From Phycisphaerae bacterium (GTDB lineage: Bacteria; Planctomycetota; Phycisphaerae; Sedimentisphaerales; UBA12454): DNA of 42,673 nucleotides. Location of the stretch: the NCBI GenBank assembly GCA_026386845.1, contig JAPLMW010000071.1:1-42673 (forward strand), written 5' to 3'. A model generated the notes under the pieces. That model did no database searches and was not told the DNA's origin. It saw nothing but the letters and a program-made list of their open reading frames with translations. The translations under genes were made by a program, and so were the position numbers. The stretch's first letter is position 1. The number at the start of each line of letters is the position of its first letter. This document shows, in pieces, positions 25,276 through 35,499 of this stretch.

Positions 25276-26715
25276 ATGGATATTCAACAGCGATACGTGA
25301 AAGTCAAGCAACTGCTGGAAAAGTATAACCAGAGTCATCTTCTGACATTTTGGTCACAGTTGAACGAAAAGCAGAAGCATAATCTGCTGATTCAGATTGA
25401 GCAGCTTGAATTTGACCGGGTCGAGGAGAATATCAATCGGTATATCAAAAATCCTGCTTTTTCAGGATTACCGAAAAATTTTTCCGCAGCCCCTGCGTAT
25501 CCTGCCATGCCGCAAACTGCACAGCAGAAGGAGAAATATGAAAAGGCAAAAAAACTCGGAGTTGAGTTAATATCCGGCGGCAAAGTCGCTGCGTTTGTTG
25601 TTGCAGGCGGTCAGGGCACGAGACTTGGATTCGACGGACCGAAGGGGGATTTTGCAGTCAGCCCTGTTAAAAACAAAACCCTGTTTAGGCTTTCCGCCGA
25701 GCAGATTGCGGCAGCGGGCGTAAAATATAATTTTCAGCCGAGATGGTATATAATGACAAGCCCGCTTAATTATCAGCAAACGCTGAAGATTTTCAAACGA
25801 AATAATTTTTATGGTCTTGAGCCCCGGAGTGTGTTTATTTTTCAGCAGGGCACAGAAGTGAATTTTTCAGCGGATGGGAAGATTTTACTGGCCGAAAAAG
25901 ATACTTTAGCGACATCCCCCGACGGCCACGGCGGCAGCTTAAAGGCTCTCTATAAAAGCGGCGCTGCTATTGATATGAAAGACCGCGGTATCGAATACAT
26001 CAGCTATTTTCAGATTGACAATCCTTTAATAAATATTTTCGACCCTCTCTTTATCGGTCTGCACGCGATGGACAAAGCCGAAATGTCTTCGAAGGCTGTT
26101 GTAAAAACAGGACCGTTTGAGAAGGTCGGCAATTTCTGCCTGGTCGAAGGCAAAATCAAAGTGCTGGAATACAGTGACTTTTTGGGCGACGAGCTTCTGG
26201 AAAAGAAAAACCCGGATGGTTCGCTGATTTTTTCGCTCGGCAGCATTGCGATTCATATTATAAGCCGGGTCTTTATTGAGCAGCTTAACATAAAAGGTTT
26301 TGATTTACCTTATCACAAAGCGCTCAAAGAAATATCTTATATGGATTTACTGAGCGGCCATGTTATAAAGCCGCAGAAAGAAAACGGTATAAAATTTGAG
26401 ATGTTTGTTTTTGACGCTTTGCCGCTTGCCCACAAGTCAATTATTATAGAAACACTTCGCAGCGAAGAATTCGCACCTGTGAAAGAGAGAGACGAGGAAG
26501 GCACGGACAATCCTGCGACTGCAAAGCGGATGATGATTGACCGTGCAGCCCAATGGCTTGCACAGGCAGGTATAAAAATCCCGAGAAAACCGGACGGCTC
26601 AATAGACTGCCGGATTGAAATTGCACCGTCCTTTGCGATATGTAAAGAGGATATAGCGAACAAGAAAGATAAAATCCCCAAAATCAGACCAGGCGATGTG
26701 ATTTATCTGGAGTAA
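25276..26715 (+). CDS. UDP-N-acetylglucosamine pyrophosphorylase-like nucleotidyltransferase (UAP1/UDPGP family)
   Basis: The 479-residue enzyme is of the eukaryote-like UDPGP family, distinct from bacterial GlmU or GalU. The nucleotide-binding loop is VVAGGQGTRLGFDGPKG (about 108-124). Further family text is YIMTSPLN, PDGHGGSLKALYKSGA, IEYISYFQIDNPL, KTGPFEKVGNFCL, FEMFVFDALP and ERDEEGTDNPATAKR. It would couple UTP with a sugar 1-phosphate (GlcNAc-1-P or glucose/galactose-1-P) to make the UDP-sugar for envelope polysaccharides. The sugar cannot be fixed by eye. It has its own promoter and converges with the next gene. Confidence 0.85.
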   Translation: MDIQQRYVKVKQLLEKYNQSHLLTFWSQLNEKQKHNLLIQIEQLEFDRVEENINRYIKNPAFSGLPKNFSAAPAYPAMPQTAQQKEKYEKAKKLGVELISGGKVAAFVVAGGQGTRLGFDGPKGDFAVSPVKNKTLFRLSAEQIAAAGVKYNFQPRWYIMTSPLNYQQTLKIFKRNNFYGLEPRSVFIFQQGTEVNFSADGKILLAEKDTLATSPDGHGGSLKALYKSGAAIDMKDRGIEYISYFQIDNPLINIFDPLFIGLHAMDKAEMSSKAVVKTGPFEKVGNFCLVEGKIKVLEYSDFLGDELLEKKNPDGSLIFSLGSIAIHIISRVFIEQLNIKGFDLPYHKALKEISYMDLLSGHVIKPQKENGIKFEMFVFDALPLAHKSIIIETLRSEEFAPVKERDEEGTDNPATAKRMMIDRAAQWLAQAGIKIPRKPDGSIDCRIEIAPSFAICKEDIANKKDKIPKIRPGDVIYLE

Positions 26716-26763
26716 ATTAAAGAACAGATGTCCGGAATGAAAAACTGAACGGGGTTTTCAATA

Positions 26764-27237
26764 TTACGGCTGGTTTTCGCTGTTTTGCAGGTGCTCTTTT
26801 ATCCATTGAAATTCCTGCTGTTTCTGTTGTGTCGCAAGAGCTTGTTCGAACCGTTTTTTATTCATCCATTCAACCTTGCCGTTCAGCCACAGCACGACGC
26901 TGCCGGCTTTTACGAGTCCCCTGTAATTTTTTTCTGAATAAGCAAGAATTGTACTGTTAGGTTCTGAGCCGAATTCTATCCATGGCGCCCTGTAATGAAA
27001 GTCGGAAAGCCTTACCGCGCCGATTTTATCTATATATTCCTTTACGTAATATTCCGGCGGCAGCGAACCGTTGGTTTTTCGATATCGCAGGATTTCCTTA
27101 CCGACCAGTTCCGTTGCACGTATGGTCTCGGAGCGGTTAATTACATTTTTGATGTTTGCAAAGGCGGTTACCATAGCAACGGTAAAAACCAGAACTACTA
27201 TGATGTTGGCGACAAGTTTTTTCTGTCGGATATTCAT
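26764..27237 (-). CDS. Membrane-anchored hypothetical protein (prepilin-like layout)
   Basis: From the ATG at 27237 the product has 157 residues: a short basic start (MNIRQKKL), one hydrophobic helix (VANIIVVLVFTVAMVTAF), then a soluble part with GSLPPEYYVKEYIDKIG, DFHYRAPWIEFGSEPNSTIL and GSVVLWLNGKVEWM. The layout resembles type II secretion/prepilin-like proteins of planctomycetes, but no cleavage motif is seen. The start codon is formed at the edge of a MITE-like element: the element's last base and the target copy spell ATG. Without the element the same frame would start with TTG. A longer frame through the element to 27318 is thought spurious. Confidence 0.6.
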   Translation of the reverse strand: MNIRQKKLVANIIVVLVFTVAMVTAFANIKNVINRSETIRATELVGKEILRYRKTNGSLPPEYYVKEYIDKIGAVRLSDFHYRAPWIEFGSEPNSTILAYSEKNYRGLVKAGSVVLWLNGKVEWMNKKRFEQALATQQKQQEFQWIKEHLQNSENQP

Positions 27238-27334
27238 CCCGTTAGACCTTCTTTCATAGGCGTAAAGTGGTATAATGTTCCTGTTTTTGGTATAAAACAC
27301 ATATATAAAATCCAACAAGATCTAACGGGATTCA
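27233..27334 (-). mobile_element. MITE-like palindrome, type B, at the start codon of the membrane-anchored protein
   Basis: The plus strand reads TCCCGTTAGACC (from 27237) and GATCTAACGGGA (to 27330), 94 bases, with TTCA on both sides (27233-27236, 27331-27334). On the coding (minus) strand the element ends ...CTAACGGGA, directly followed by TGAA. It carries AGAAGG 9 bases before the new ATG, so it may supply the ribosome-binding site. Confidence 0.85.
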
Positions 27335-27349
27335 ATTAAATCCAGTCTT

Positions 27350-28426
27350 TTATTTTATAAACACTCTATTTTCTTTTATGCGGATTTTTCCCTGCGAAAA
27401 CAATTTTATCGCCTCGGGGTATGCGATACATTCCTGCTGGAAAACTCTTGCGGCAAGAGTATCAGGGGTATCATCTTCTTTGACGGGGCAGCATCGTTGA
27501 AGGACAATTGGCCCTTTGTCATACTCATTTGTGCAGAAATGCACCGTGCAGCCGCTGACTTTGCAGCCGGCCTTCAGGACCGCTTCATGCACATGATGCC
27601 CCCACATACCCTGTCCGCCGAATGACGGCAGAAGGGCAGGGTGAATATTCATTACACGGTTTTCGAATTCTGCCGGGATTTTCCACAGGCACAGCCATCC
27701 TGCCTGAAGAACAAGGTCAACTTTTGCCTTGAGAAGCGTTTTTCTTATCTGTCTGCTGAAGGTATCAAGGTCGGGAAAATCTTTTTTTCTTATTATTTCC
27801 AGCGGCAGTCCGGCGGCCCTTGCCTTTTCAACGCCGACCGTCTCCGACCTTGAGGAAATGACAATCGCTATCTCAGCATCAAGCTGTTTTTGTTTTATCT
27901 GTTCCTGAAAGTTAATCATAGTTCGGCCTGAGCCGCTGATGAGAATACCGAGCCGCAGATGTTTTGTCTTTCCGGGTTGCGGCGGGCTCTGCCCTGACGA
28001 GTCGTTTTTTTGTTCAATATCGCCTGCCGCATCAATGGCACGATTTACTAATTTGTCGGCAAGTTTGTTTTTTGCTCTCGGAATATAGCTTATCTGCCAG
28101 CTTTGAAACTCTGCGAGGATATCAAGACACTGTCTGAAAAGCTCTCTTAAGTTATCGTTTTTAACTTTGTAGTCGCCGTTAATCTGTTTTACCATCAGTT
28201 CGCTGTCGCTGAAGATTTTCAGGTTCTCAGCATTGATAGATTTTGCCTTTTCAAGTGCGCAGACAAGGGCGGTATATTCGGCAATATTGTTCGTGGCAAT
28301 GGACAGAAATTTTGCCTGTGCGCAGAACTGTTTGCCGTTTTCATCCAGCAGGACAAACGCCCCGGCGGCAGGACCGGGATTGCCTCTGCTTCCGCCGTCC
28401 GTATAGATTGTTATGGTCTGGGCCAA
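27350..28426 (-). CDS. purN: Fusion of ribonuclease HI-like domain and phosphoribosylglycinamide formyltransferase (PurN)
   Basis: Residues 1 to about 135 form an RNase HI domain with a full acidic set: D10 (YTDGGSRGNPG), E50 (NNIAEYTAL), D74 (IFSDSELMV) and D124 (NKLADKL). A polar linker (about 136-155) leads to a PurN domain (about 156-358) with ISGSGRTMINF, N260 and H262 (VMNIHPALLPSF) and D303 (NEYDKGP), the catalytic trio for formyl transfer from 10-formyl-THF to GAR in purine synthesis. The start is TTG at 28426, since the RNase H core begins at once and no ATG is near. The stop of the zinc-ribbon gene is 1 base away, so the two are coupled. Fusing these two activities is unusual; each domain looks active. 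Confidence 0.88.
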   Translation of the reverse strand: MAQTITIYTDGGSRGNPGPAAGAFVLLDENGKQFCAQAKFLSIATNNIAEYTALVCALEKAKSINAENLKIFSDSELMVKQINGDYKVKNDNLRELFRQCLDILAEFQSWQISYIPRAKNKLADKLVNRAIDAAGDIEQKNDSSGQSPPQPGKTKHLRLGILISGSGRTMINFQEQIKQKQLDAEIAIVISSRSETVGVEKARAAGLPLEIIRKKDFPDLDTFSRQIRKTLLKAKVDLVLQAGWLCLWKIPAEFENRVMNIHPALLPSFGGQGMWGHHVHEAVLKAGCKVSGCTVHFCTNEYDKGPIVLQRCCPVKEDDTPDTLAARVFQQECIAYPEAIKLFSQGKIRIKENRVFIK

Positions 28427-28427
28427 A

Positions 28428-29165
28428 CTATCGGTTCTCCGCTTCCCTAAAGTATAAAATGCGGGTACAGTTTGGACATCTGATGATTTCGTCGCGGCTC
28501 AGAAGAGTGTTTGCGGTCTCGGTAGTCAGGCTCATAAAGCATCCGCCGCAGGTATAAATTCCGCTTCTATTGTCGTGTATTTCGATTTCCGCAAGGGCTT
28601 CGCCGTCGTAAGTTTCTGCGACCCTCCTGAAGACTTCGAGAACTTGCGGGCTGACATCGGCAGCGGCCCGCTGCCACTGCTGCTCAATTTGAGCAATTTC
28701 AGCCTCGTATTTTTTCGCCAGTTCCTCGGTCTGTTTTCGGATTTCGTTAAGCTCGGTTTTTTCCTGCTCGATTTGTTTTTGTATCTGCTCGCTCTGCTGC
28801 TGGTCGGCGTCGATGATTTTCAGCAGTTCCAGTGCCTGCGACTCGACTTTGCTGCTGTCCGCCTTTGTCATATTGAGTTCGGTCAGTATCGCCGCATATT
28901 CTTTATTGCTTTTCGCGACGTTTAGCGCAGAGCGATACCTGACGAGAGTCTCATCTGTGCTTTTTAATTCAAGTTCGAGCCTGTCTGCCTGGATTCGAGT
29001 AAGCTGTATTTCTTCCTTCTTGGCTTCGAGTGAGTTTTGGAGTGTTCGGAGCTGATTTTCCTTTAGAATGACATTTCTGCGGCAACGGGTAAGTTTGGCC
29101 TTTGCCGCTCTTAAGTTATTTTCAACGCTTTGAAGTTTTACCAGAGCACTAAGCATCGTTCCCAT
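28428..29165 (-). CDS. Coiled-coil protein with C-terminal C4 zinc ribbon
   Basis: The 245 residues are mostly long helices with heptad pattern (about 5-185), then a C4 zinc ribbon with CGGC (TCGGCFMSL) and CPNC (IRCPNCTRIL). This is the layout of the widespread zf-RING_7/CT398-type family, whose role is unclear but which is often found next to RNase H-like or GTPase genes, as it is here. The ATG at 29165 is preceded by AAAGGAG; the longer open frame to 29219 has no such site. It is followed by the RNase H-PurN gene at 1 base. Confidence 0.82.
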   Translation of the reverse strand: MGTMLSALVKLQSVENNLRAAKAKLTRCRRNVILKENQLRTLQNSLEAKKEEIQLTRIQADRLELELKSTDETLVRYRSALNVAKSNKEYAAILTELNMTKADSSKVESQALELLKIIDADQQQSEQIQKQIEQEKTELNEIRKQTEELAKKYEAEIAQIEQQWQRAAADVSPQVLEVFRRVAETYDGEALAEIEIHDNRSGIYTCGGCFMSLTTETANTLLSRDEIIRCPNCTRILYFREAENR

Positions 29166-29313
29166 GAACGCTCCTTTAATTCCTATAGCTGTAAATCCTG
29201 AACCCTTCATTATGAGCAATTGAGGCTAATTTTCAACAAAAATTTTGATTTTTTATTTTAATCAGTGCGATATACTTGTAAATTATCGTTTATAATATAT
29301 TAAGGAAGTCTTT

Positions 29314-30537
29314 TTGAAACCTGAACTTACAGCACCTGCGGGAACTTTGGAAAAGCTTATCTGGGCGGCCCGATATGGCGCAGACAGCGTCTATTTCGGC
29401 ACAGAATTCGGCTCATTAAGGGCTTACGCCGGCAATTTAACGCTCGATGAAGCGGCCAAAGGCCTTGAATTTCTGCACAAAATGGGCAAAAAAGGTTGTG
29501 TTACACTCAATATTTATCCCTTCAGCGATGAATATGATAAACTTCTGGACATTGCCGGTCAGCTTGAAGATATGGGCGCAGATGCCCTGATTGTCTCTGA
29601 TATCGGTCTGATTTTTGAGCTTAAAAAGGCCGGGATAAAAACGCCGATTCATATAAGCACACAGGCCAATACCACAAGCAGTCAAACCGTTCTTGCTTAC
29701 AAACAAATTGGTGCAGCGAGGGTGAATCTCGCAAGAGAACTGTCTCTGGAGCAGATAAAACAGATAGGCAAAGACGCAAAACAGACAGGTATCGAAGTTG
29801 AAGTTTTTATCCACGGCGCCGTTTGTTTTTCATATTCAGGCAGGTGCGCAATAAGCGATTATCTTACAGGCCGAAAAGCCAACAGAGGCCAGTGTACTCA
29901 TCCCTGCCGATGGGAGTATTATCTGGTTGAGGAGAAAAGACCGGGTGAATATTTTCCTGTTTTCGAAGACCAGCGCGGACAATACATATTCAATTGCAAA
30001 GACCTTGCACTGTTTGATTTTGTTGAACCTCTTGCAGATGCGTCTGTCGCCTCGTTTAAAATCGAAGGCAGAATGAAATCAGTACATTATATTGCCTCAA
30101 TTGTTTCTCTTTATCGGCAGCTTATCGACGGCAAAAAAATCAGCACGGAGGATTGCCTCAAGCTTTTAAGCAGGGTAAAAAACAGGGGTTATTCCGCCGG
30201 CTTTATGAAAGGTTCGATTGTGCCGGATGATTATAGTTACGAAAAGAGTTTATCCGGCAGCGGCGCAACCTTTGTTGGCGATATTGTTGATGAAAAAACT
30301 GAGAAAGCCTGCGGTGAGCCTGTCGAATCCGGCTGTATTTGTTTTGTGCGAAATAAGATTTTCGCAGGCGAAACTCTTGAGGCGTTATCGCCTGACGGTA
30401 GTGTTTCGGAGATAGTAATGTCCAAACCGTTGAAAACCGTCAAAAGTGAACAGGCTGAATTTATCAATAATCCTCAAAAGATTTTACTTGAGCAAAAATT
30501 ACCGCCTTATTCAATTTTACGCAGGATTGAAAAATAA
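29314..30537 (+). CDS. Peptidase U32 family protein (YegQ/TrhP-like)
   Basis: The U32 signature is clear: EVFIHGAVCFSYSGRCAISD followed by NRGQCTHPCRWEY, with the Cys set that holds a 4Fe-4S cluster in studied members. The N-terminal barrel reads ELTAPAGTLEKL and YGADSVYFG. Members once called collagenase-like proteases are now known in several cases to take part in RNA hydroxylation (tRNA or rRNA), so a tRNA/rRNA modifying role is more likely than proteolysis. The start is TTG at 29314 behind AAGGA; TATAAT at 29291-29296 lies just upstream. The protein has 407 residues, normal for the shorter bacterial forms. Confidence 0.85.
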   Translation: MKPELTAPAGTLEKLIWAARYGADSVYFGTEFGSLRAYAGNLTLDEAAKGLEFLHKMGKKGCVTLNIYPFSDEYDKLLDIAGQLEDMGADALIVSDIGLIFELKKAGIKTPIHISTQANTTSSQTVLAYKQIGAARVNLARELSLEQIKQIGKDAKQTGIEVEVFIHGAVCFSYSGRCAISDYLTGRKANRGQCTHPCRWEYYLVEEKRPGEYFPVFEDQRGQYIFNCKDLALFDFVEPLADASVASFKIEGRMKSVHYIASIVSLYRQLIDGKKISTEDCLKLLSRVKNRGYSAGFMKGSIVPDDYSYEKSLSGSGATFVGDIVDEKTEKACGEPVESGCICFVRNKIFAGETLEALSPDGSVSEIVMSKPLKTVKSEQAEFINNPQKILLEQKLPPYSILRRIEK

Positions 30538-30576
30538 AACCAAGGGCATAAATGTTAATATTATCAATTTTTTTCT

Positions 30577-30605
30577 TTGAGCATTCGTCCCTATGAGGCT
30601 AAAAT
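30577..30605 (+). promoter_or_regulatory. Promoter of the methyltransferase gene, near-leaderless
   Basis: TTGAGC (30577-30582) and TAAAAT (30600-30605) have a 17-base spacer. The ATG at 30615 follows only 9 bases later, with no Shine-Dalgarno sequence between. Confidence 0.45.
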
Positions 30606-30614
30606 AGAAGTGCG

Positions 30615-31280
30615 ATGAAATTTATAAGATTTGTTAGTGAATTTTTAAAGCATCCAAAACAGGTTGGGGCAGTAGCGGAAAGTTCTCCATTTCTTGCCAG
30701 AAAGATGGTCCGTCAGATAGGCGGGGCAACCGATATCGTTGAATTTGGTCCCGGAACCGGCGCCGTTACAAAGGAAATTTTGCGGCATCTGCCCGAAAAC
30801 GGCAAACTGACCTGTTTTGAAATCAACCCCAGCTTTTGTGAGCAGTTAAAAGCGATAAAGGACCCGCGGCTGAAAGTTATCAATGACGATGTCAAAAATT
30901 GCGGGCGATATGTTGATAATCTTGATTGTATTGTATCCAGTCTGCCGCTTGCGGCTTTTGATGAATCAGAAAAGGAGGAAGTTCTTGCTTTGTCAAGCAA
31001 GTCCAGGACTTATATCCAATTTCAATACAATCCTTTTTTAAAGTCTAAATTGAAGAGATATTTTCGGGATGTGAAGATAAAATTTGTCCCCCTGAATATC
31101 CCCCCGGCGTTTGTTTACGTATCCAAAAATCCCCGGCATAAAGCGATTCGTTCCGAATATCGCAGCCAGCGAAAAGCCCAGCGCGATATTTTCTCTCGCC
31201 AAGTTACACGAACAACCCTTAGGGTTTCATTGGTTTACGCAAATCTCTTGGCTTTGATAAGTAAAATATTAAAGGCTTAA
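30615..31280 (+). CDS. SAM-dependent methyltransferase, phospholipid N-methyltransferase-like (PmtA/COG3963 type)
   Basis: The 221-residue class I methyltransferase carries the SAM loop IVEFGPGTGAVTKEIL (about 41-56), an acidic strand end (TCFEINPSF) and VINDDVKN. The start, FVSEFLKHPKQVGAVAESSPFLA, is characteristic of the phospholipid N-methyltransferase / rRNA-dimethylase-like group. It might methylate phosphatidylethanolamine. In this organism that is an inference, and a different lipid or small-molecule target is possible. It converges with the PAP2 gene, 4 bases between the stops. Confidence 0.75.
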   Translation: MKFIRFVSEFLKHPKQVGAVAESSPFLARKMVRQIGGATDIVEFGPGTGAVTKEILRHLPENGKLTCFEINPSFCEQLKAIKDPRLKVINDDVKNCGRYVDNLDCIVSSLPLAAFDESEKEEVLALSSKSRTYIQFQYNPFLKSKLKRYFRDVKIKFVPLNIPPAFVYVSKNPRHKAIRSEYRSQRKAQRDIFSRQVTRTTLRVSLVYANLLALISKILKA

Positions 31281-31284
31281 AAAA

Positions 31285-32106
31285 TTAAAATTCTTTTGCC
31301 AGCATAATGCCTGTAGCAGAACCCCTGTGAGGAGCAATGAGTGGCAGTATTTCAAAACCTGCAAGTTCAAGTTTTTTATTTTCGCCGGCTACGGCATGTC
31401 CCACTACGTAGCCTAAAACTCCGCCGAAAAGAACGTCGCTCGCCCAGTGGTCGCCGGAGTCCATCATTCGATAGCCCACGAAACCGGCAAGCAAATAAGC
31501 CGGGATGCCCACTTTGGGTCCATAAAATTCATCAAGCACTGACGCGACGCAGAAGGAGCTTGCGGTATGTCCGCTCGGCCATGCCCAGCTTTTGTCGTTT
31601 GGAGTATCGTTGTTAACTATGCCCTTGAGTATCAGCGTCGTTGCGCCGGTAACTGCCAGCGCCCTTGCCATTACCCAGCTTCGCTGAATATTTAAATCAT
31701 CTTTTTTGTAGGCGGCTATCCCATACCAAATACCTGTAGCCGCGAAATGAATACCGGGATTGCCGGCTATATCCGTGAAATTGTCCAAATCGTGAGGCAG
31801 CGAGCGATGGTCTTTGAAGTTGTCCGCAATTTTGTCATCGGCATGCGAGTCGTGCAGCGCGATGCTTCCGCCGCCTGCCATAAGAATCAGCAGCAGATTA
31901 TTGCTGTTGAAATATGTTTTTTGCGCATCACTGAAAGCCGTTTTCGGAAATACTTTCGCATCCTGCCAGAAATTACCGGTTGCGCGAATCGGCGCGTTTG
32001 GGTCATTTACATCATTCGGCTCGATTGAAAAGGCCGGAAAACTGAATATGCAGATTAAAAATAAAAACTTCAAAGCTGAAATTTTAAATCTTAAATCCAT
32101 TTTCAT
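31285..32106 (-). CDS. PAP2-family phosphatase with signal peptide
   Basis: The protein (273 residues from the ATG at 32106; ATG codons at 32112 and 32100 are alternatives) opens with a signal peptide ([16 protein letters not shown]). It contains the PAP2 motifs PSGHTASSF and the later [20 protein letters not shown], with His and Asp of the acid-phosphatase site. It probably acts on lipid or undecaprenyl phosphates outside the inner membrane. The first motif is weak ([11 protein letters not shown]). The start ATG overlaps the guaA stop as ATGA, which suggests translational coupling to guaA. Confidence 0.8.
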   Translation of the reverse strand: MKMDLRFKISALKFLFLICIFSFPAFSIEPNDVNDPNAPIRATGNFWQDAKVFPKTAFSDAQKTYFNSNNLLLILMAGGGSIALHDSHADDKIADNFKDHRSLPHDLDNFTDIAGNPGIHFAATGIWYGIAAYKKDDLNIQRSWVMARALAVTGATTLILKGIVNNDTPNDKSWAWPSGHTASSFCVASVLDEFYGPKVGIPAYLLAGFVGYRMMDSGDHWASDVLFGGVLGYVVGHAVAGENKKLELAGFEILPLIAPHRGSATGIMLAKEF

Positions 32107-33644
32107 TCCCATTCAATTGTTGAGGGCGGTTTTGATGAAATATCATAGACTACGCGGTTTATTCCGCGAACTTCATTTATTATTCGGTTTGCAATCAGGC
32201 CCAGCACGTCATAAGGAATCCTCGAAAAATCGGCCGTCATAAAATCATTCGTATCTACCGAGCGAATCGCAATAACGTTTTCATAGCTTCTCTCGTCGCC
32301 CATTACGCCGACGGTCGCCACCGGCAAAAGCACGGCCAGAGTCTGCGAAACTTTTCTGTATAGGCCGGCAGCCTTAATCTCGTCAATGAGTATTTCGTCA
32401 GATTCTCTTAGGACCTTAAGTCTTTCTTCTGTTATTTCTCCGATAATTCGCACGGCAAGACCCGGCCCCGGGAACGGATGCCGCCAGACGATTGCCTCCG
32501 GCAGCCCTAAATATTCGCCGACGAGGCGAACCTCATCCTTGAACAAATCCCGCAAAGGCTCAATCAGTTCAAAACCCAGTTCAGCCGGCAAACCGCCGAC
32601 ATTATGATGAAGTTTTATATTGGCGGCCAGGTTGCCGTCTTTATTGCCTGATTCGATTACATCAGGATATAATGTTCCTTGTGCGAGATATTTCGCATTG
32701 GGTATTTTCTTTGCCTCGGACTTGAAGGCCTCGATAAATTCGTACCCGATTATTTTTCTTTTCTTCTGCGGGTCCGTAACGCCCTTTAGAGCGGATAAAA
32801 ATTGTCTGCTCCAGTCAACTACGTGCAGGTCGATGTGAAAATGGTCTTTGAATGTGCTTTCAACCTGCTGTCTTTCGTTTTTCCTTAACAAACCATTGTC
32901 AACAAATATACATTTAAGCCTGTCTCCGACGGCCTTATGGACAAGCGTCGCTGTTATAGCCGAATCTACTCCGCCGGACAGTCCGCACAAAACGGTGCCG
33001 GTTTTCGCCTGATTGCGGATTTTTTCGATTGTCTGCTGGGCAAAATCTTTCATTTGCCAGTCGCCGCTGCATTTACAGATGTCATACAGAAAGTTTTTCA
33101 TCATTATATCGCCTTTCGGCGTATGACTAACTTCCGGATGAAACTGCAGACCGTAAAACTTTTTGTTTTTATTCCGCACCGCTGCGTAAGGGCAGGTGTT
33201 TGTTTTTGCAAGTGCGTCGAAGTCTTTACTGACGGCCTCGACCTGGTCGCCGTGGCTCATCCAGACTGTTGCGGTATCGCCGACGCCTGCGAATAAATCT
33301 TTTGAATCGGTGATTGTGATAGTCGCTCTGCCGTATTCTCTGCTCGCAGCCTGTTTGACTTTTGCCCCCAGTATCTTGCATCCCCACTGCATCCCGTAAC
33401 AGATGCCCAGAACCGGAACGCCGAGTTCGAAGATTTTCTCATCGGCCGTTGGCGCGTTCGGTGCATAGACGCTTGCCGGCCCGCCGGAGAGAATTATACC
33501 TTTGAGGTTTTTTATTTTCGCAAGCTCTTTTGCCGAAGCGCTCGGCCGGCAAATTGTCGAATAAACGTTATGTTCACGAACCCGCCGCGCAATTAATTGA
33601 CCGTATTGACTGCCGAAATCAATGATGACTATTGTTTCGTTCAT
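32103..33644 (-). CDS. guaA: GMP synthase (glutamine-hydrolysing)
   Basis: GuaA converts XMP to GMP. The glutaminase domain shows GICYGMQ with the catalytic Cys and FHPEVSHT; the ATP-pyrophosphatase domain shows [11 protein letters not shown]; the dimerisation end reads [16 protein letters not shown]. The 513 residues are the usual length. It lies 12 bases after guaB on the same strand, so IMP to XMP to GMP is encoded as one operon, probably driven by the promoter at 35329-35356. Confidence 0.97.
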   Translation of the reverse strand: MNETIVIIDFGSQYGQLIARRVREHNVYSTICRPSASAKELAKIKNLKGIILSGGPASVYAPNAPTADEKIFELGVPVLGICYGMQWGCKILGAKVKQAASREYGRATITITDSKDLFAGVGDTATVWMSHGDQVEAVSKDFDALAKTNTCPYAAVRNKNKKFYGLQFHPEVSHTPKGDIMMKNFLYDICKCSGDWQMKDFAQQTIEKIRNQAKTGTVLCGLSGGVDSAITATLVHKAVGDRLKCIFVDNGLLRKNERQQVESTFKDHFHIDLHVVDWSRQFLSALKGVTDPQKKRKIIGYEFIEAFKSEAKKIPNAKYLAQGTLYPDVIESGNKDGNLAANIKLHHNVGGLPAELGFELIEPLRDLFKDEVRLVGEYLGLPEAIVWRHPFPGPGLAVRIIGEITEERLKVLRESDEILIDEIKAAGLYRKVSQTLAVLLPVATVGVMGDERSYENVIAIRSVDTNDFMTADFSRIPYDVLGLIANRIINEVRGINRVVYDISSKPPSTIEWE

Positions 33645-33656
33645 AGTCTTTCTGAA

Positions 33657-35206
<1,550 letters not shown>

Positions 35207-35213
35207 AAGTCGA

Positions 35214-35330
35214 TTAGTCCCGTTAGAGACTTCCGACAACGGTCAGGATTGACAGTTGCAGGTATCATAAATGCTTTGTTTCTAATGGGACTGGCATCAA
35301 GCTGTAAAGCTTTGTCTCTAACGGGATTAG
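35214..35330 (-). mobile_element. MITE-like palindrome, type B, forming the guaB leader
   Basis: TCCCGTTAGAGAC (from 35218) and GTCTCTAACGGGA (to 35326), 109 bases, with TTAG on both sides (35214-35217, 35327-35330). A second, imperfect right end lies inside (35273-35290, 16 of 18 bases identical to 35309-35326), so the element is composite. Confidence 0.85.
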
Positions 35331-35356
35331 TATAATGACTTTAACCTGACAGTCAA
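35329..35356 (-). promoter_or_regulatory. guaBA promoter between two mobile elements
   Basis: On the minus strand TTGACT (35356-35351) and TATACT (35334-35329) are 16 bases apart. The -35 box overlaps the TCAA target copy of the type C element and the -10 box overlaps the TTAG copy of the type B element. Transcription would start inside the type B element. Confidence 0.65.
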
Positions 35357-35470
35357 CCCCGCACCTTCTAAATATTCAGAAATATATTTTTGAAAAACCA
35401 TAAAGATAATAGCTTGATATATCATATATATCAAATGCGAAAATCGAATAAAAAGAAGGTGCGGGGTCAA
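35353..35470 (+). mobile_element. MITE-like palindrome, type C, upstream of guaB
   Basis: CCCCGCACCTTCT (from 35357) and AGAAGGTGCGGGG (to 35466), 110 bases, with TCAA on both sides (35353-35356, 35467-35470). The core is AT-rich. It has the same length as the copy at 36463-36572, and the two share the first ~20 and last ~13 bases only. Confidence 0.85.
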
Positions 35471-35499
35471 AAGAAATTTGGTCTGATGCGGAATGTGAA

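Noticed and set aside
27238-27318. N-terminal extension of the membrane-anchored protein
   Set aside because: The added residues are the translated mobile element, and the start at its edge has the ribosome site.
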